Positions 20,625 to 31,054 are shown, counted from the stretch's first letter. The stretch: DNA of 41,751 bases from Bacillus manliponensis (GCF_000712595.1 NZ_JOTN01000027.1:1-41751), one strand, 5' to 3'. Program-made: numbers and translations. Notes: generated from the sequence alone by a model not told the origin.

Positions 20625-21725
20625 ATGGGATTAACGGCTGGTATCGTTGGATTACCGAACGTAGGTAAATCAACATTATTTAATGCAATTACACAAGCAG
20701 GAGCAGAATCTGCTAACTATCCATTCTGTACAATTGACCCGAACGTTGGAATCGTAGAAGTTCCAGATTATCGTTTAAATAAATTAACAGAGCTTGTAGA
20801 TCCGAAGAAAACAGTACCAACTGTGTTTGAGTTTACAGATATTGCAGGTATTGTTAAGGGGGCGAGTAAAGGAGAAGGACTAGGAAATAAGTTTTTATCT
20901 CACATTCGCCAAGTAGATGCAATTTGCCAAGTAGTTCGTTGTTTTGAAGATGAGAACATCACACACGTAGCAGGAACGGTTGATCCAATTGCTGATATTG
21001 AAACAATTAACTTAGAGTTAATTTTAGCGGACTTAGAATCTGTTGATAAACGTATTGATCGCGTAGCGAAATTAGCAAAGCAAAAAGATAAAGAAGCTTC
21101 ATTTGAACATGAAATTTTAGTTCGTTTAAAAGAAGCATTTGAAGAAGGAAAGCCAGCTCGTACGGTTGAGTTTACAGACGAGCAAATGAAGGTTGTAAAA
21201 GGTCTTCATTTATTAACAACAAAAGAAATGTTGTACGTTGCTAACGTTGGTGAAGATGATATTATGGATCCATCGGAAAACAAATATGTACAAATGGTAA
21301 AAGAGTTTGCTGCAAACGAGAATTCTCAAGTTATCGTTGTTTGTGCCAAGATTGAATCTGAAATCTCTGAGCTAGATGAAGAAGAGAAGAAAGTCTTCCT
21401 TGAAGAACTTGGAATTGAAGAGTCTGGTTTAGATCAGTTAATCCGTGCAGCTTACGATTTACTAGGATTAGCAACATACTTCACAGCTGGTGTTCAAGAA
21501 GTACGTGCTTGGACATTCAAAAAAGGTATGAAAGCACCGCAATGTGCTGGTATCATCCATACTGACTTCGAGCGTGGATTTATTCGTGCAGAAACAGTAT
21601 CTTACGACGATTTAATGGAGAACGGCTCAATGACAGCTGCGCGTGAGGCTGGAAAAGTTCGTTTAGAAGGAAAAGAGTATCTTGTAAAAGACGGAGATGT
21701 TATTCACTTCCGCTTTAACGTATAA
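20625..21725 (+). CDS. ychF: Redox-regulated ATPase YchF
   Basis: YchF/OLA1 is a universally conserved Obg-family NTPase that prefers ATP and binds the ribosome; it is linked to stress responses. The 366-aa product has GLPNVGKST near the N-terminus, FTDIAGIVKGASKGEGLGNKFL as switch II, a coiled-coil insertion, and a C-terminal TGS domain (TFKKGMKAPQCAGIIHTDFERGFIRAE..GKVRLEGKEYLVKDGDVIHFRFNV). The start ATG 20625 is 8 nt after AGGAG; the GTG at 20616 overlaps the Shine-Dalgarno. Downstream, a bcr1 repeat lies between the stop and its terminator. Confidence 0.96.
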   Translation: MGLTAGIVGLPNVGKSTLFNAITQAGAESANYPFCTIDPNVGIVEVPDYRLNKLTELVDPKKTVPTVFEFTDIAGIVKGASKGEGLGNKFLSHIRQVDAICQVVRCFEDENITHVAGTVDPIADIETINLELILADLESVDKRIDRVAKLAKQKDKEASFEHEILVRLKEAFEEGKPARTVEFTDEQMKVVKGLHLLTTKEMLYVANVGEDDIMDPSENKYVQMVKEFAANENSQVIVVCAKIESEISELDEEEKKVFLEELGIEESGLDQLIRAAYDLLGLATYFTAGVQEVRAWTFKKGMKAPQCAGIIHTDFERGFIRAETVSYDDLMENGSMTAAREAGKVRLEGKEYLVKDGDVIHFRFNV

Positions 21726-21765
21726 TTTTTCAAAATGATATATCCAGTTGGAAATTGAGATTTGA

Positions 21766-21923
21766 TTTATCCCACATTAACGGGCTGTAAGACTCCCACC
21801 TCAAAACTTAGAGGGTTCAGAGAAGTTTAGGTGGGAGATTAACAGCCAGTAAAAGCCCGATTGGTCGGGCTAACAATCAGTGGGGGATGAAGGAAATCCT
21901 CACTGATTGAAGTTTCACTTTAT
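21766..21923. mobile_element. bcr1 repeat (MITE-like, B. cereus-group specific)
   Basis: A 148-bp element (21771-21918) is flanked on both sides by TTTAT (21766-21770 and 21919-21923), the flank described for bcr1. It folds into several hairpins: CTCCCACCT/AGGTGGGAG (21793-21801 with 21829-21837), an outer GGCTGT/ACAGCC, AGCCCGA/TCGGGCT with a TTGG loop (21854-21871), and a long stem AATCAGTG..CACTGATT (21875-21908). It has no coding capacity. It fills the ychF-rpsF gap between the ychF stop and its terminator, so it is transcribed with ychF. Confidence 0.85.
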
Positions 21924-21942
21924 TTCCTAGGAAAAACGGTGT

Positions 21943-21981
21943 AAAAAACTTGGCGAATTCATTATATTTGCCAAGTTTTTT
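21943..21981 (+). terminator. Terminator of ychF (beyond bcr1)
   Basis: AAAAAACTTGGC (21943-21954) pairs perfectly with GCCAAGTTTTTT (21970-21981) around a 15-nt AT-rich loop. It lies after the bcr1 copy, so it was probably the original ychF terminator, separated by the insertion. Confidence 0.85.
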
Positions 21982-21994
21982 ATGTTTTCGTGAG

Positions 21995-22023
21995 TTGATT
22001 CCTTTAAACTACTATGATATAAT
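21995..22023 (+). promoter_or_regulatory. rpsF-ssb-rpsR promoter
   Basis: TTGATT (21995-22000) and a perfect TATAAT (22018-22023) have a 17-bp spacer. The start would be near 22030, giving a leader of about 75 nt before rpsF. Confidence 0.8.
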
Positions 22024-22029
22024 CTAAAC

Positions 22030-22104
22030 TCGTGAGTAATTACTATTAATTAATTGCTCCTTGCCCTAACCGGGCCGTTTAGACCAAAAGGAGGTGAAAG
22101 TGTA
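22030..22104 (+). promoter_or_regulatory. rpsF 5' leader, candidate S6:S18 autoregulatory element
   Basis: The leader holds a small hairpin, GCCC-TAACC-GGGC, followed by CGTTTAGACC (about 22061-22085), directly before a perfect AAGGAGGTG. S6:S18 complexes are known to bind a CCG-containing hairpin in rpsF leaders of many bacteria, and this has the right place and a CCG. I cannot fold or align it here, so the call is tentative. Confidence 0.4.
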
Positions 22105-22395
22105 ATGAGAAAATACGAAATCATGTACATCATTCGTCCAAACATGGAGGAAGAAGCTCAAAAAGCTTTAGTTGAGCGCTTTGCTGGCGTTTTAACTGAA
22201 AATGGTGCAGAAATCATTAACACGAAAGAATGGGGTAAGCGTCGTTTAGCTTACGAAATCAATGACTTACGTGATGGCTTCTACATGATCTTAAACGTAA
22301 ATTCTAACACAGAAGCTGTGAAAGAATTCGATCGTTTAGCTAAGATCAACGAAGATATCATTCGTCACATTGTTGTTAAAGCAGAAGAGAAATAA
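22105..22395 (+). CDS. rpsF: 30S ribosomal protein S6
   Basis: A 96-aa S6 protein ([47 protein letters not shown]), which binds with S18 on the platform of the small subunit. The start ATG 22105 lies 7 nt after a perfect AAGGAGGTG; the longer frame from 22054 covers the leader and is rejected. It is first in the conserved rpsF-ssb-rpsR operon with its own promoter. Confidence 0.97.
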   Translation: MRKYEIMYIIRPNMEEEAQKALVERFAGVLTENGAEIINTKEWGKRRLAYEINDLRDGFYMILNVNSNTEAVKEFDRLAKINEDIIRHIVVKAEEK

Positions 22396-22423
22396 TTAAA
22401 AATATATAGGGAGAGTGGTTCGA

Positions 22424-22936
22424 TTGATGAATCGCGTTTTACTCGTTGGTCGTTTAACTAAAGACCCTGATTTACGTTACACGCCAAATGGTGTTGCAGT
22501 AGCTACTTTCACGTTAGCTGTAAATCGTGCATTTACGAATCAACAAGGTGAGCGTGAAGCTGACTTTATTAATTGTGTAATATGGCGTAAACAAGCAGAG
22601 AACGTGGCGAACTTTTTGAAAAAGGGGAGCTTAGCAGGCGTAGATGGACGTCTTCATACTCGTAATTACGAGGGACAAGATGGAAAACGTGTATATGTAA
22701 CAGAAGTGGTTGCAGAGAACGTACAATTTTTAGAGTCGCGTAATAGCGGTGAACAACGTGGTTCATTTAATCAGCAACCATCAGGAGCTGGATACGGAAA
22801 TCAAGGCTCTCAAAACCCGTTTGGTCAATCTGGTAATTCTAGCAATTCTGGTAATTCTGGATTTACAAAGAATGACGATCCATTCGCAAATGTAGGTCAA
22901 CCGATCGACATTTCGGATGACGATTTACCATTTTAA
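22424..22936 (+). CDS. ssb: Single-stranded DNA-binding protein SsbA
   Basis: The essential SSB that coats single-stranded DNA at forks and recruits repair and replication partners. About 170 aa: an OB fold at the N-terminus ([44 protein letters not shown]), a Gln/Gly/Ser/Asn-rich flexible linker (about 113-150), and the acidic partner-binding tip DISDDDLPF. The start is uncertain: TTG 22424 directly precedes ATG 22427 and is better placed from GGGAG, and related Bacillus proteins have one residue before NRV. It is between rpsF and rpsR, as in most Firmicutes. Confidence 0.96.
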   Translation: MMNRVLLVGRLTKDPDLRYTPNGVAVATFTLAVNRAFTNQQGEREADFINCVIWRKQAENVANFLKKGSLAGVDGRLHTRNYEGQDGKRVYVTEVVAENVQFLESRNSGEQRGSFNQQPSGAGYGNQGSQNPFGQSGNSSNSGNSGFTKNDDPFANVGQPIDISDDDLPF

Positions 22937-23215
<279 letters not shown>

Positions 23216-23223
23216 TAGCGCGA

Positions 23224-23260
23224 AAAATGCACAGTAGAGTGAGACTCTACTGTGCATTTT
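23224..23260 (+). terminator. Terminator of rpsF-ssb-rpsR
   Basis: A perfect 17-bp inverted repeat (23224-23240 and 23244-23260) with a 3-nt GAG loop and A/T-run ends, 8 bp after rpsR. It is symmetric enough to act on both strands. Confidence 0.92.
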
Positions 23261-23310
23261 ACTATTCTCTTTTATTTAAAATGAATGTTTTGAGAAAGTG
23301 AGGCTGCATC

Positions 23311-24246
23311 ATGAGAGGGACAAAATTTATTACAGAGGGTGCAATTTTATTAGCGCTATACATTGTATTCCTGTTAGCGTTTCTTTATATGCCTCTGCTC
23401 GGTGGAATTATAATTTTTGCTCTTCCACTACCATTTATTGTGTATACAGTTAGAAATTCATTTCGTCATGCATGCTTATTGCTAGGAATCGCGACTCTAT
23501 TAACACTTATTGTAAGCACACCTTTTCATATTTTTAATACAGTGTTAGCGGGAGTAACAGGAATTGGTCTAGGTTATATGTATCAAAAGAAAAAGAATGC
23601 AATAGAAATTCTTCTTGTTGGTACACTTATTTATATTGTGAAATTTGTACTGCTGTATGTGATTAGTATTAAGTTTTTGGAAATTGACATACTTACAGTC
23701 GTCCAAAACTTCTTTGGAGCGCTTGTACAGCAGGCTGAAAAGATGGCAGAAATGAATCAAATGAGTGAAGAACGTCTCGAAAATCTTAAGAGCACAATGG
23801 ATTTACTTGATATATTATTGCCAACTATGTTTGTAATGATTGCACTCTTTTACTCATGGATGACAATGTTGCTTTCTAACTATATTTTAAAACGCCTGCA
23901 CTACCCATTGCAGCCATTCAGAAAGTTTCGTGACATAAAAATGCCTAAAAGTATTATATGGTATTATGTTGCGCTTATTGTGTTATCATTGTTTGTTAAG
24001 GTAGAAGCCGGGACATACTCTTATATGGCCTTTTCTAACTTGAGTATTGCGTTTAATTTCTTACTTCTATTCCAAGGTTTTTCTTTCGTTGCTTTCTTTA
24101 CACATCAAAAAGGTTATCCGAAAATGGTTCCTATTTTATTATTTGTAGTCGGTCTCTTTATTCCGCAGCTGTTTCCTCTCGTTACAATCTTAGGTATAAT
24201 TGATTTAGGATTTTCGTTACGTTCAATCGTGCAATCTAAACAATGA
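23311..24246 (+). CDS. yybS: YybS family membrane protein (DUF2232)
   Basis: A 311-aa integral membrane protein of the DUF2232/YybS family with about eight hydrophobic segments (for example LLALYIVFLLAFLYMPLLGG, IIIFALPLPFIVYTV and ILLPTMFVMIALFYSW). A charged loop (about 135-165, QQAEKMAEMNQMSEERLENLKS) looks helical. It regularly precedes gdpP in Bacillales, as here, with a 104-bp gap to gdpP. The function is unknown; the family fold resembles small-solute or vitamin transporter S components, which is a guess. AGTGAGG precedes the ATG. Confidence 0.85.
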   Translation: MRGTKFITEGAILLALYIVFLLAFLYMPLLGGIIIFALPLPFIVYTVRNSFRHACLLLGIATLLTLIVSTPFHIFNTVLAGVTGIGLGYMYQKKKNAIEILLVGTLIYIVKFVLLYVISIKFLEIDILTVVQNFFGALVQQAEKMAEMNQMSEERLENLKSTMDLLDILLPTMFVMIALFYSWMTMLLSNYILKRLHYPLQPFRKFRDIKMPKSIIWYYVALIVLSLFVKVEAGTYSYMAFSNLSIAFNFLLLFQGFSFVAFFTHQKGYPKMVPILLFVVGLFIPQLFPLVTILGIIDLGFSLRSIVQSKQ

Positions 24247-24350
24247 TAAAAAGGCTCGGTTATAAGTCTTTTTTGTAACGAAATAAAATTTTTCAACGAA
24301 TGATCAAGAAAAATAATTGGTCAAAGTTTTATCTTATAGGAGTTGAATAT

Positions 24351-26324
24351 ATGCCTGAATTTTATAAGAAACAGCGTATTTTATATCCTGTTTATTTACT
24401 GGCATTGTTAACTTTTGTACTTATTACCATTCTCGGTTATTTTCATTGGATTATCGGTATGGTTGCGTTTTTCGTTTTTTGTCTCTTTTTATTTTTTGTT
24501 ATTAAATTTGAATTGGAATTTCAAAAGAGATTCGAAAAATCTACGCATGATATGATTACAAGAGTGAAGAAAGTCAGTAACGAGGCTTTCAATCAAATGC
24601 CAATTGGGATTCTGCTGTATAATAAAGATTATGGAATCGACTGGGCAAACCCATACTTATCTTCATGCTTAGGACAGCATTCTTTAGCTGGCTGGCATTT
24701 GTATGATGTGTCCGAAACGCTTCTTTTATTTTTAAAAGGTGAGACGGCAGATGATGTAATTTCTTTAAACAATCGAAAGTTCCGTATATTTGTTAGAAAA
24801 GAAGAAAAGCTCATTTATTTCTTTGATGTCACAGAGCAAACAGAAATTGAAAAAATGTATGAAGATCAAAGAGCAGTATTAGCAGTTATCTATTTGGATA
24901 ACTATGATGAAGTAACACAGGGATTAGATGATCAGCTTAGGACGAATATTACAAGTCTTGTTACATCTCGCTTGAATGAATGGGCATTAAAGTATGGTGC
25001 ATATTTAAAGCGTGCTTCATCAGAGCGTTATTTCATTGTATTAAATCAAAGTATTTTAGATCAAATGGAGAAAGGGAAATTCGACATTTTAGATCAAGTA
25101 CGTGAAGAGACGGCGAAACGCAACATCCCGCTTACACTTAGTATTGGGGTTGGAGCAGGTGATTTACCGTTAGCCGAACTTGGTGCGATGGCACAATCGG
25201 GCCTTGATTTAGCACTAGGAAGAGGCGGAGACCAAGTTGCAATTAAGCAGCCTACAGGAAAAGTTAAGTTTTATGGTGGAAAAACAAATCCTGTAGAAAA
25301 ACGTACTCGTGTACGTGCGCGCGTTATTTCCCATGCGTTAAAAGATCTTGTTATTGAAAGTGGCAATGTCATTGTGATGGGACATAGAGCGCCTGACATG
25401 GATGCTATCGGTGCTTCAATAGGCATTTTAAAGGTAGCACAATTGAATGAGCGACAAGGTTATATTGTATTAGACGAAAATGATTCAGACAAAGGAATTA
25501 AACGTCTTATTCAAGAAATTAAGCAACAAGAGGAATTATGGTCGTATTTTATTACCCCGCAGCAAGCGCTTGAAATGGCAAATGATGATTCACTACTTGT
25601 TGTTGTTGATACACATAAACCATCTATGGTCATTGAAGAAAAGCTTCTTCATAAGATCGAGAATGTTGTTGTGATTGATCATCACCGCCGCGGCGAGGAA
25701 TTTATTGAAGATCCGCTTCTTGTTTATATGGAGCCTTATGCTTCGTCAACAGCAGAGCTTGTAACGGAACTTCTTGAATATCAACCAAAGCGATTAAAAA
25801 TGAATATGCTCGAGGCAACGGCCTTATTAGCGGGTATTATTGTCGATACAAAAAGCTTTACTTTCCGAACAGGAGCACGGACATTTGATGCAGCTTCATA
25901 CCTTCGTTCGCACGGGGCGGATACTGTACTTGTACAAAAGTTGTTAAAAGAAGATATGGCGCATTACTTACAGATTGCCAAAACGATTCAAAATGCGTAC
26001 ATTTATAAAAACGGGATTGCGATTGCAAAAGTTGATGACGATGGATATTATGATCAAGTATTAATCGCTCAGGCAGCTGATACACTTCTTACCATGACCG
26101 GAGTTGTTGCTTCGTTTGTTATTGCAAAGCGAAGTGATAATGTAATAGGCATTAGTGGCCGTTCTTTAGGAGAAGTAAACGTACAAATTATTATGGAGCA
26201 TTTAGGAGGCGGCGGACATTTAACAAATGCTGCTACACAAATGCGAGACGTATCAATTGATGAAGCAGAAAATCAAATCCAATCTATTGTAGATGAGTAT
26301 TTAGAGGGAGGCACAAAATCATGA
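24351..26324 (+). CDS. gdpP: Cyclic-di-AMP phosphodiesterase GdpP (YybT)
   Basis: Hydrolyses c-di-AMP to pApA and so controls potassium, osmotic and cell-wall stress responses. The 657-aa product has two N-terminal membrane helices (about 12-55), a degenerate PAS domain, and a degenerate GGDEF domain in which SSERYF replaces GGDEF. The DHH domain has [11 protein letters not shown] (His345, Asp349, Asp351), VVDTHKP and DHH (443-445), and the DHHA1 domain has GGGGH (619-623). The start ATG 24351 follows AGGAG; the frame from 24300 is an unsupported extension. Its stop overlaps the rplI start (ATGA), so the two are translationally coupled. Confidence 0.96.
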   Translation: MPEFYKKQRILYPVYLLALLTFVLITILGYFHWIIGMVAFFVFCLFLFFVIKFELEFQKRFEKSTHDMITRVKKVSNEAFNQMPIGILLYNKDYGIDWANPYLSSCLGQHSLAGWHLYDVSETLLLFLKGETADDVISLNNRKFRIFVRKEEKLIYFFDVTEQTEIEKMYEDQRAVLAVIYLDNYDEVTQGLDDQLRTNITSLVTSRLNEWALKYGAYLKRASSERYFIVLNQSILDQMEKGKFDILDQVREETAKRNIPLTLSIGVGAGDLPLAELGAMAQSGLDLALGRGGDQVAIKQPTGKVKFYGGKTNPVEKRTRVRARVISHALKDLVIESGNVIVMGHRAPDMDAIGASIGILKVAQLNERQGYIVLDENDSDKGIKRLIQEIKQQEELWSYFITPQQALEMANDDSLLVVVDTHKPSMVIEEKLLHKIENVVVIDHHRRGEEFIEDPLLVYMEPYASSTAELVTELLEYQPKRLKMNMLEATALLAGIIVDTKSFTFRTGARTFDAASYLRSHGADTVLVQKLLKEDMAHYLQIAKTIQNAYIYKNGIAIAKVDDDGYYDQVLIAQAADTLLTMTGVVASFVIAKRSDNVIGISGRSLGEVNVQIIMEHLGGGGHLTNAATQMRDVSIDEAENQIQSIVDEYLEGGTKS

Positions 26325-26767
26325 GAGTAATTTTTTTAAAAGATGTAAAGGGTAAGGGGAAAAAAGGAGAAGTTAAAAATGTACCAGATGGCTACGCAAA
26401 TAACTTCTTATTAAAACAAGGCCTAGCGGTTGAAGCAACAAGCGGTAATGTAAATGCATTAGATGCACAAAAACGTAAAGCAGATAAAGATGCAGAAATT
26501 GAACTTGAAAACTGCAAGAAGTTAAAGGAAACATTAGAAAAGTTAACAGTAGAATTAAAGGCGAAGTCTGGTGAAGGCGGTCGTTTATTCGGTTCTATTA
26601 CAAGCAAACAAATTGTTGATGCGCTGCAAAAAAAGCATAGCATTAAGCTTGATAAGCGTAAGTTTGAAATGGCTGATGCGATACGTGCATTAGGATATAC
26701 AAATGTGAATGTCAAGTTACATCCACAAGTAGCGGCAACAGTAAAGGTTCATGTAAGTGAACAATAA
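26321..26767 (+). CDS. rplI: 50S ribosomal protein L9
   Basis: A 148-aa L9 with the N-terminal beta domain ([31 protein letters not shown]), a long connecting helix, and the C-terminal rRNA-binding domain ([18 protein letters not shown]). The ATG overlaps the gdpP stop by four bases, and GGGAGG is upstream in gdpP. It sits between gdpP and dnaB, a conserved order in Firmicutes. Confidence 0.96.
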   Translation: MRVIFLKDVKGKGKKGEVKNVPDGYANNFLLKQGLAVEATSGNVNALDAQKRKADKDAEIELENCKKLKETLEKLTVELKAKSGEGGRLFGSITSKQIVDALQKKHSIKLDKRKFEMADAIRALGYTNVNVKLHPQVAATVKVHVSEQ

Positions 26768-26795
26768 AAAATAAGTGAGAAGAGGAGAGTTGCGC

Positions 26796-28157
26796 ATGAG
26801 TGAAGTACTTGCTGATCGTACCCCTCCGCATAATATAGAGGCTGAACAAGCTGTTTTAGGTGCCATCTTTCTTGAACAAGATGCGTTAACTTCTGCGTCA
26901 GAAATCTTGATGGCAGGGGACTTTTACCGAGTGGTACATCAAAAGATTTTTCAAGTTATGTTAGATCTTTCTGATAAAGGTGAGCCCATTGATTTAGTTA
27001 CGGTAACATCAGCATTATCAGATCAGGGATTGCTAGAGGAAATCGGTGGAGTTTCATACCTAGCTGAATTAGCAGAAGCTGTTCCAACAGCTGCTAACGT
27101 AGAATATTATGCTCGTATCATTGCAGAAAAATCGGTTTTGCGTCGTTTAATCCGCACAGCTACACATATTGTAACTGATGGTTATGAACGAGAAGATGAC
27201 GTAGAAGGTTTGTTAAATGAGGCAGAGAAACAGATACTAGAAGTATCTCAGCAACGAAATACAAAAAGCTTTCAAGATATTAAGGACGTACTTGTTTCAG
27301 CTTACGACAAAATTGAACTGTTACATCACCAAAGAGGTGAGGTTACAGGGATTCCAACTGGATTTACGGAATTAGATAAAATGACAGCTGGTTTTCAGCG
27401 TAACGATTTAATTATTGTTGCTGCACGTCCTTCGGTGGGAAAGACAGCCTTCTCTTTAAATATTGCACAAAACGTAGCAACAAAAACGGATGAGAATGTA
27501 GCAATTTTTAGTTTAGAGATGGGTGCTGACCAGCTTGTTATGCGTATGCTTTGTGCAGAAGGTAATATTGATGCACAAAGGCTTCGTACTGGCTCCTTAA
27601 CATCTGATGATTGGGCGAAGTTAACGATGGCGATGGGAAGCCTCTCGAATGCAGGGATTTACATTGATGATACGCCAGGTATTCGTGTAAGTGAGATTCG
27701 TGCGAAATGCCGTAGATTAAAGCAAGAACAAGGCCTCGGTATGATTCTGATTGATTACTTACAACTTATTCAAGGTAGCGGAAAATCTGGCGAGAACCGT
27801 CAACAAGAAGTATCAGAAATTTCCCGTACGTTAAAAGGGATTGCTCGTGAATTAGAAGTACCTGTTATTGCGTTGTCACAGTTATCTCGTGGTGTTGAAT
27901 CTCGTCAAGATAAACGCCCGATGATGTCTGATATTCGTGAGTCGGGAAGTATTGAGCAAGATGCCGATATTGTTGCTTTCTTATACCGTGATGATTACTA
28001 TGATCGTGAAACGGAAAATAAAAACACAATTGAAATTATTATTGCGAAGCAACGTAATGGCCCAGTAGGTACTGTAGAACTTGCTTTTGTGAAGGAGTTC
28101 AATAAATTCGTAAACTTAGAACGCCGTTTTGATGATGGACATGCTCCATCGGCGTAG
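26796..28157 (+). CDS. dnaB: Replicative DNA helicase
   Basis: The hexameric fork helicase (called DnaC in B. subtilis), which unwinds DNA ahead of polymerase III and recruits primase. The 453-aa product has the N-terminal primase-interaction domain (PPHNIEAEQAVLGAIFL), a linker, and the RecA-like domain with Walker A ARPSVGKT (210-217), Walker B MILIDYLQLI and motif H4 (ISRTLKGIARELEVPVIALSQLSRGVE). The start ATG 26796 follows GAGGAGAG; the frame from 26775 is rejected. It ends the yybS-gdpP-rplI-dnaB group, with a terminator after it. Confidence 0.97.
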   Translation: MSEVLADRTPPHNIEAEQAVLGAIFLEQDALTSASEILMAGDFYRVVHQKIFQVMLDLSDKGEPIDLVTVTSALSDQGLLEEIGGVSYLAELAEAVPTAANVEYYARIIAEKSVLRRLIRTATHIVTDGYEREDDVEGLLNEAEKQILEVSQQRNTKSFQDIKDVLVSAYDKIELLHHQRGEVTGIPTGFTELDKMTAGFQRNDLIIVAARPSVGKTAFSLNIAQNVATKTDENVAIFSLEMGADQLVMRMLCAEGNIDAQRLRTGSLTSDDWAKLTMAMGSLSNAGIYIDDTPGIRVSEIRAKCRRLKQEQGLGMILIDYLQLIQGSGKSGENRQQEVSEISRTLKGIARELEVPVIALSQLSRGVESRQDKRPMMSDIRESGSIEQDADIVAFLYRDDYYDRETENKNTIEIIIAKQRNGPVGTVELAFVKEFNKFVNLERRFDDGHAPSA

Positions 28158-28160
28158 TAT

Positions 28161-28207
28161 AAAAGAGAGAAACATTTCTTATAATAAGATGTGTTTCTCT
28201 TTTTTTA
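28161..28207 (+). terminator. Terminator of dnaB
   Basis: AAAAGAGAGAAACA (28161-28174) pairs with TGTTTCTCTTTT (from about 28192) around an AT-rich loop, then runs into seven Ts. Confidence 0.82.
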
Positions 28208-28244
28208 TTAAAAAGATAAGGTTTACATTAAAAAAAATGACACA

Positions 28245-28288
28245 TCTTACGAACGAAAAATATAAAATATCAAAAAATGTTCGCTTTT
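28245..28288. promoter_or_regulatory. Candidate PurR-box pair upstream of purA
   Basis: CGAAC (28250-28254) and an inverted GTTCG (28279-28283) are separated by 24 bp. On the minus strand the second box reads AAAAGCGAACATT, 12 of 13 to the Bacillus PurBox AWWWCCGAACWWT; the first box keeps only the core. The pair lies just upstream of the purA promoter, where PurR sites lie in B. subtilis. The same spacing recurs at guaC. Confidence 0.55.
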
Positions 28289-28291
28289 AAA

Positions 28292-28319
28292 TTGACTTCT
28301 TTTTTCATTTTGGTACAAT
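28292..28319 (+). promoter_or_regulatory. purA promoter
   Basis: TTGACT (28292-28297) and TACAAT (28314-28319) have a 16-bp spacer and a TGG immediately before the -10 (extended -10). They are about 40 bp before the purA Shine-Dalgarno. Confidence 0.7.
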
Positions 28320-28324
28320 TATAG

Positions 28325-29656
<1,332 letters not shown>

Positions 29657-29690
29657 GCTTGTCTAGAACATAAAAGTACGGTATAGTGAG

Positions 29691-29723
29691 AAAGGATCCA
29701 TTTTCGAATGGGTTCTTTTTTCA
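29691..29723 (+). terminator. Terminator of purA
   Basis: AAAGGATCCATT (29691-29702) pairs with AATGGGTTCTTT through two G-U pairs around a TTCG tetraloop, followed by a T-run. Confidence 0.85.
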
Positions 29724-29751
29724 TTTTTTGATAAAAAAGTGAAAAAAAGTA

Positions 29752-29779
29752 TTGCATGAAATCATCTGTATATGATACT
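29752..29779 (+). promoter_or_regulatory. Promoter of the tRNA cluster
   Basis: TTGCAT (29752-29757) and GATACT (29774-29779) have a 16-bp spacer, about 40 bp before the first tRNA. No other promoter is seen between the four tRNAs, so one transcript is likely. Confidence 0.55.
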
Positions 29780-29819
29780 ATAAATCTTGTCGTCACGAAA
29801 AGACAAGATTGGTGAACAT

Positions 29820-29895
29820 GAGCCATTAGCTCAGTTGGTAGAGCATCTGACTTTTAATCAGAGGGTCGAAGGTTCGAGTCCTTCATGGCTCACCA
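29820..29895 (+). tRNA. tRNA-Lys (anticodon TTT)
   Basis: The acceptor stem GAGCCAT/ATGGCTC, D-arm TAGCTCAGTTGGTAGAGCA, anticodon loop CTTTTAA with TTT, and T-arm GGTTCGAGTCC are all present. Discriminator A and an encoded CCA follow (29893-29895). It is first of the Lys-Glu-Asp-Phe cluster. Confidence 0.97.
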
Positions 29896-29908
29896 TTTTC
29901 TTTTACGT

Positions 29909-29980
29909 GGCCCATTGGTCAAGTGGTTAAGACACCGCCCTTTCACGGCGGTAACACGGGTTCGAATCCCGTATGGGTCA
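29909..29980 (+). tRNA. tRNA-Glu (anticodon TTC)
   Basis: A full cloverleaf: acceptor GGCCCAT/ATGGGTC with one G-U pair, anticodon stem CCGCC/GGCGG with loop CTTTCAC (TTC), and T-arm GGGTTCGAATCCC. No CCA is encoded, unlike the Lys and Asp tRNAs next to it. Confidence 0.97.
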
Positions 29981-29997
29981 CTTTTTATATATTTTGC

Positions 29998-30073
29998 GGT
30001 CCCGTGGTGTAGCGGTTAACATGCCTGCCTGTCACGCAGGAGATCGCGGGTTCGATTCCCGTCGGGACCGCCA
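29998..30073 (+). tRNA. tRNA-Asp (anticodon GTC)
   Basis: Acceptor GGTCCCG/CGGGACC, anticodon stem CCTGC/GCAGG with loop CTGTCAC (GTC), T-arm GGGTTCGATTCCC, discriminator G and encoded CCA (30071-30073). Confidence 0.97.
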
Positions 30074-30113
30074 CTTTTGATTACCACCATTAGTGGTTTT
30101 ATATAGATATTTT

Positions 30114-30186
<73 letters not shown>

Positions 30187-30191
30187 CTTCT

Positions 30192-30222
30192 AAGGATATT
30201 AAGTGAACTTAATATCCTTTTT
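30192..30222 (+). terminator. Terminator of the tRNA cluster
   Basis: AAGGATATTAAG (30192-30203) pairs perfectly with CTTAATATCCTT (30208-30219) over a TGAA loop, ending in a T-run. Confidence 0.88.
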
Positions 30223-30233
30223 ATTTATGGGAT

Positions 30234-30262
30234 TTTACAAATGAAAGCAGTTCTTTTACAAT
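30234..30262 (+). promoter_or_regulatory. walRK operon promoter
   Basis: TTTACA (30234-30239) and TACAAT (30257-30262) have a 17-bp spacer. The predicted start near 30269 is only a few nucleotides before a strong hairpin. Confidence 0.6.
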
Positions 30263-30271
30263 AGAATGAGG

Positions 30272-30302
30272 AAGCCTCTAGCAGTTGAAGCTAGAGGTTT
30301 TT
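30272..30302 (+). terminator. Hairpin in the walR leader (attenuator or 5' stabiliser)
   Basis: CCTCTAGC (30275-30282) and GCTAGAGG (30290-30297) form a perfect 8-bp stem, extended by A-T pairs, with a 7-nt loop and followed by five Ts. It lies between the walR promoter and its Shine-Dalgarno (AGGAGG, 30331-30336), so it is terminator-shaped within the leader. Confidence 0.65.
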
Positions 30303-30343
30303 CTGTAATATGAGCAATAAAAAGAACCCAGGAGGAACTCAAA

Positions 30344-31051
30344 ATGATGGGAAAGAAAATTTTAGTCGTTGATGATGAAAAGCCAATTGCGGATATTTTA
30401 AAGTTTAACTTAGAAAAAGAAGGTTTTGAAATTGTAATGGCACATGATGGCGATGAAGCAATTGAAAAAGCAAATGAAGAGCAACCAGACATGGTTTTAT
30501 TAGATATTATGTTACCAGGAAAAGATGGTTTAGAAGTGTGCCGTGAAATCCGAAAGAATTATGAGATGCCGATTATTATGTTAACAGCAAAAGACTCAGA
30601 AATTGATAAAGTTCTTGGTCTAGAGCTTGGTGCAGATGATTATGTAACAAAGCCATTTAGTACACGTGAATTATTAGCAAGGGTAAAAGCAAATTTACGC
30701 CGTCATCAACAAGCTGGTACAGCAGAGAAGGAAGAAAATCCTGAGATGGTTATTGGACCGATTGTGATTAACCCGAATGCGTATAGCGTAATGAAGAGGG
30801 AAGAAAGCATTGAATTAACACATCGTGAATTTGAACTACTGCATTATTTAGCAAAACATTTAGGACAAGTTATGACACGTGAACATTTATTGCAAACTGT
30901 TTGGGGTTATGACTACTTTGGCGATGTACGTACAGTAGACGTAACAGTACGTCGTCTACGTGAAAAAATTGAGGATAATCCAAGTCATCCAACTTTAATT
31001 GTTACAAGACGTGGTGTAGGTTATTACTTACGTGATCCAGAGCAGGAGTAA
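30344..31051 (+). CDS. walR: Response regulator WalR (YycF)
   Basis: The essential OmpR-family regulator of cell-wall hydrolase genes in low-GC Gram-positives. The 235-aa product has a receiver domain with Asp10/Asp11 in the acidic pocket, phosphoacceptor Asp54 ([10 protein letters not shown]), MLTAKD and YVTKPF, then a winged-helix DNA-binding domain ([40 protein letters not shown]). The start ATG 30344 is 7 nt from AGGAGG; a second ATG follows immediately. It is first in walRKHIJ-htrC and is coupled closely to walK (3 bp gap). Confidence 0.97.
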   Translation: MMGKKILVVDDEKPIADILKFNLEKEGFEIVMAHDGDEAIEKANEEQPDMVLLDIMLPGKDGLEVCREIRKNYEMPIIMLTAKDSEIDKVLGLELGADDYVTKPFSTRELLARVKANLRRHQQAGTAEKEENPEMVIGPIVINPNAYSVMKREESIELTHREFELLHYLAKHLGQVMTREHLLQTVWGYDYFGDVRTVDVTVRRLREKIEDNPSHPTLIVTRRGVGYYLRDPEQE

Positions 31052-31054
31052 AAA

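Noticed and set aside
21766-21923. The structured ychF-rpsF gap as a riboswitch or small RNA
   Set aside because: TTTAT flanks and hairpin order match bcr1, and it lacks a promoter of its own.
21909-21936. Palindrome TTTCCTAGGAAA after bcr1 as a Noc site
   Set aside because: Three mismatches to the 14-bp Noc consensus, including the central CG.
26392-26715. 107-codon open frame on the minus strand opposite rplI
   Set aside because: Low-complexity Ser/Phe/Asn-rich translation of the antisense of a ribosomal protein gene; no start signal.
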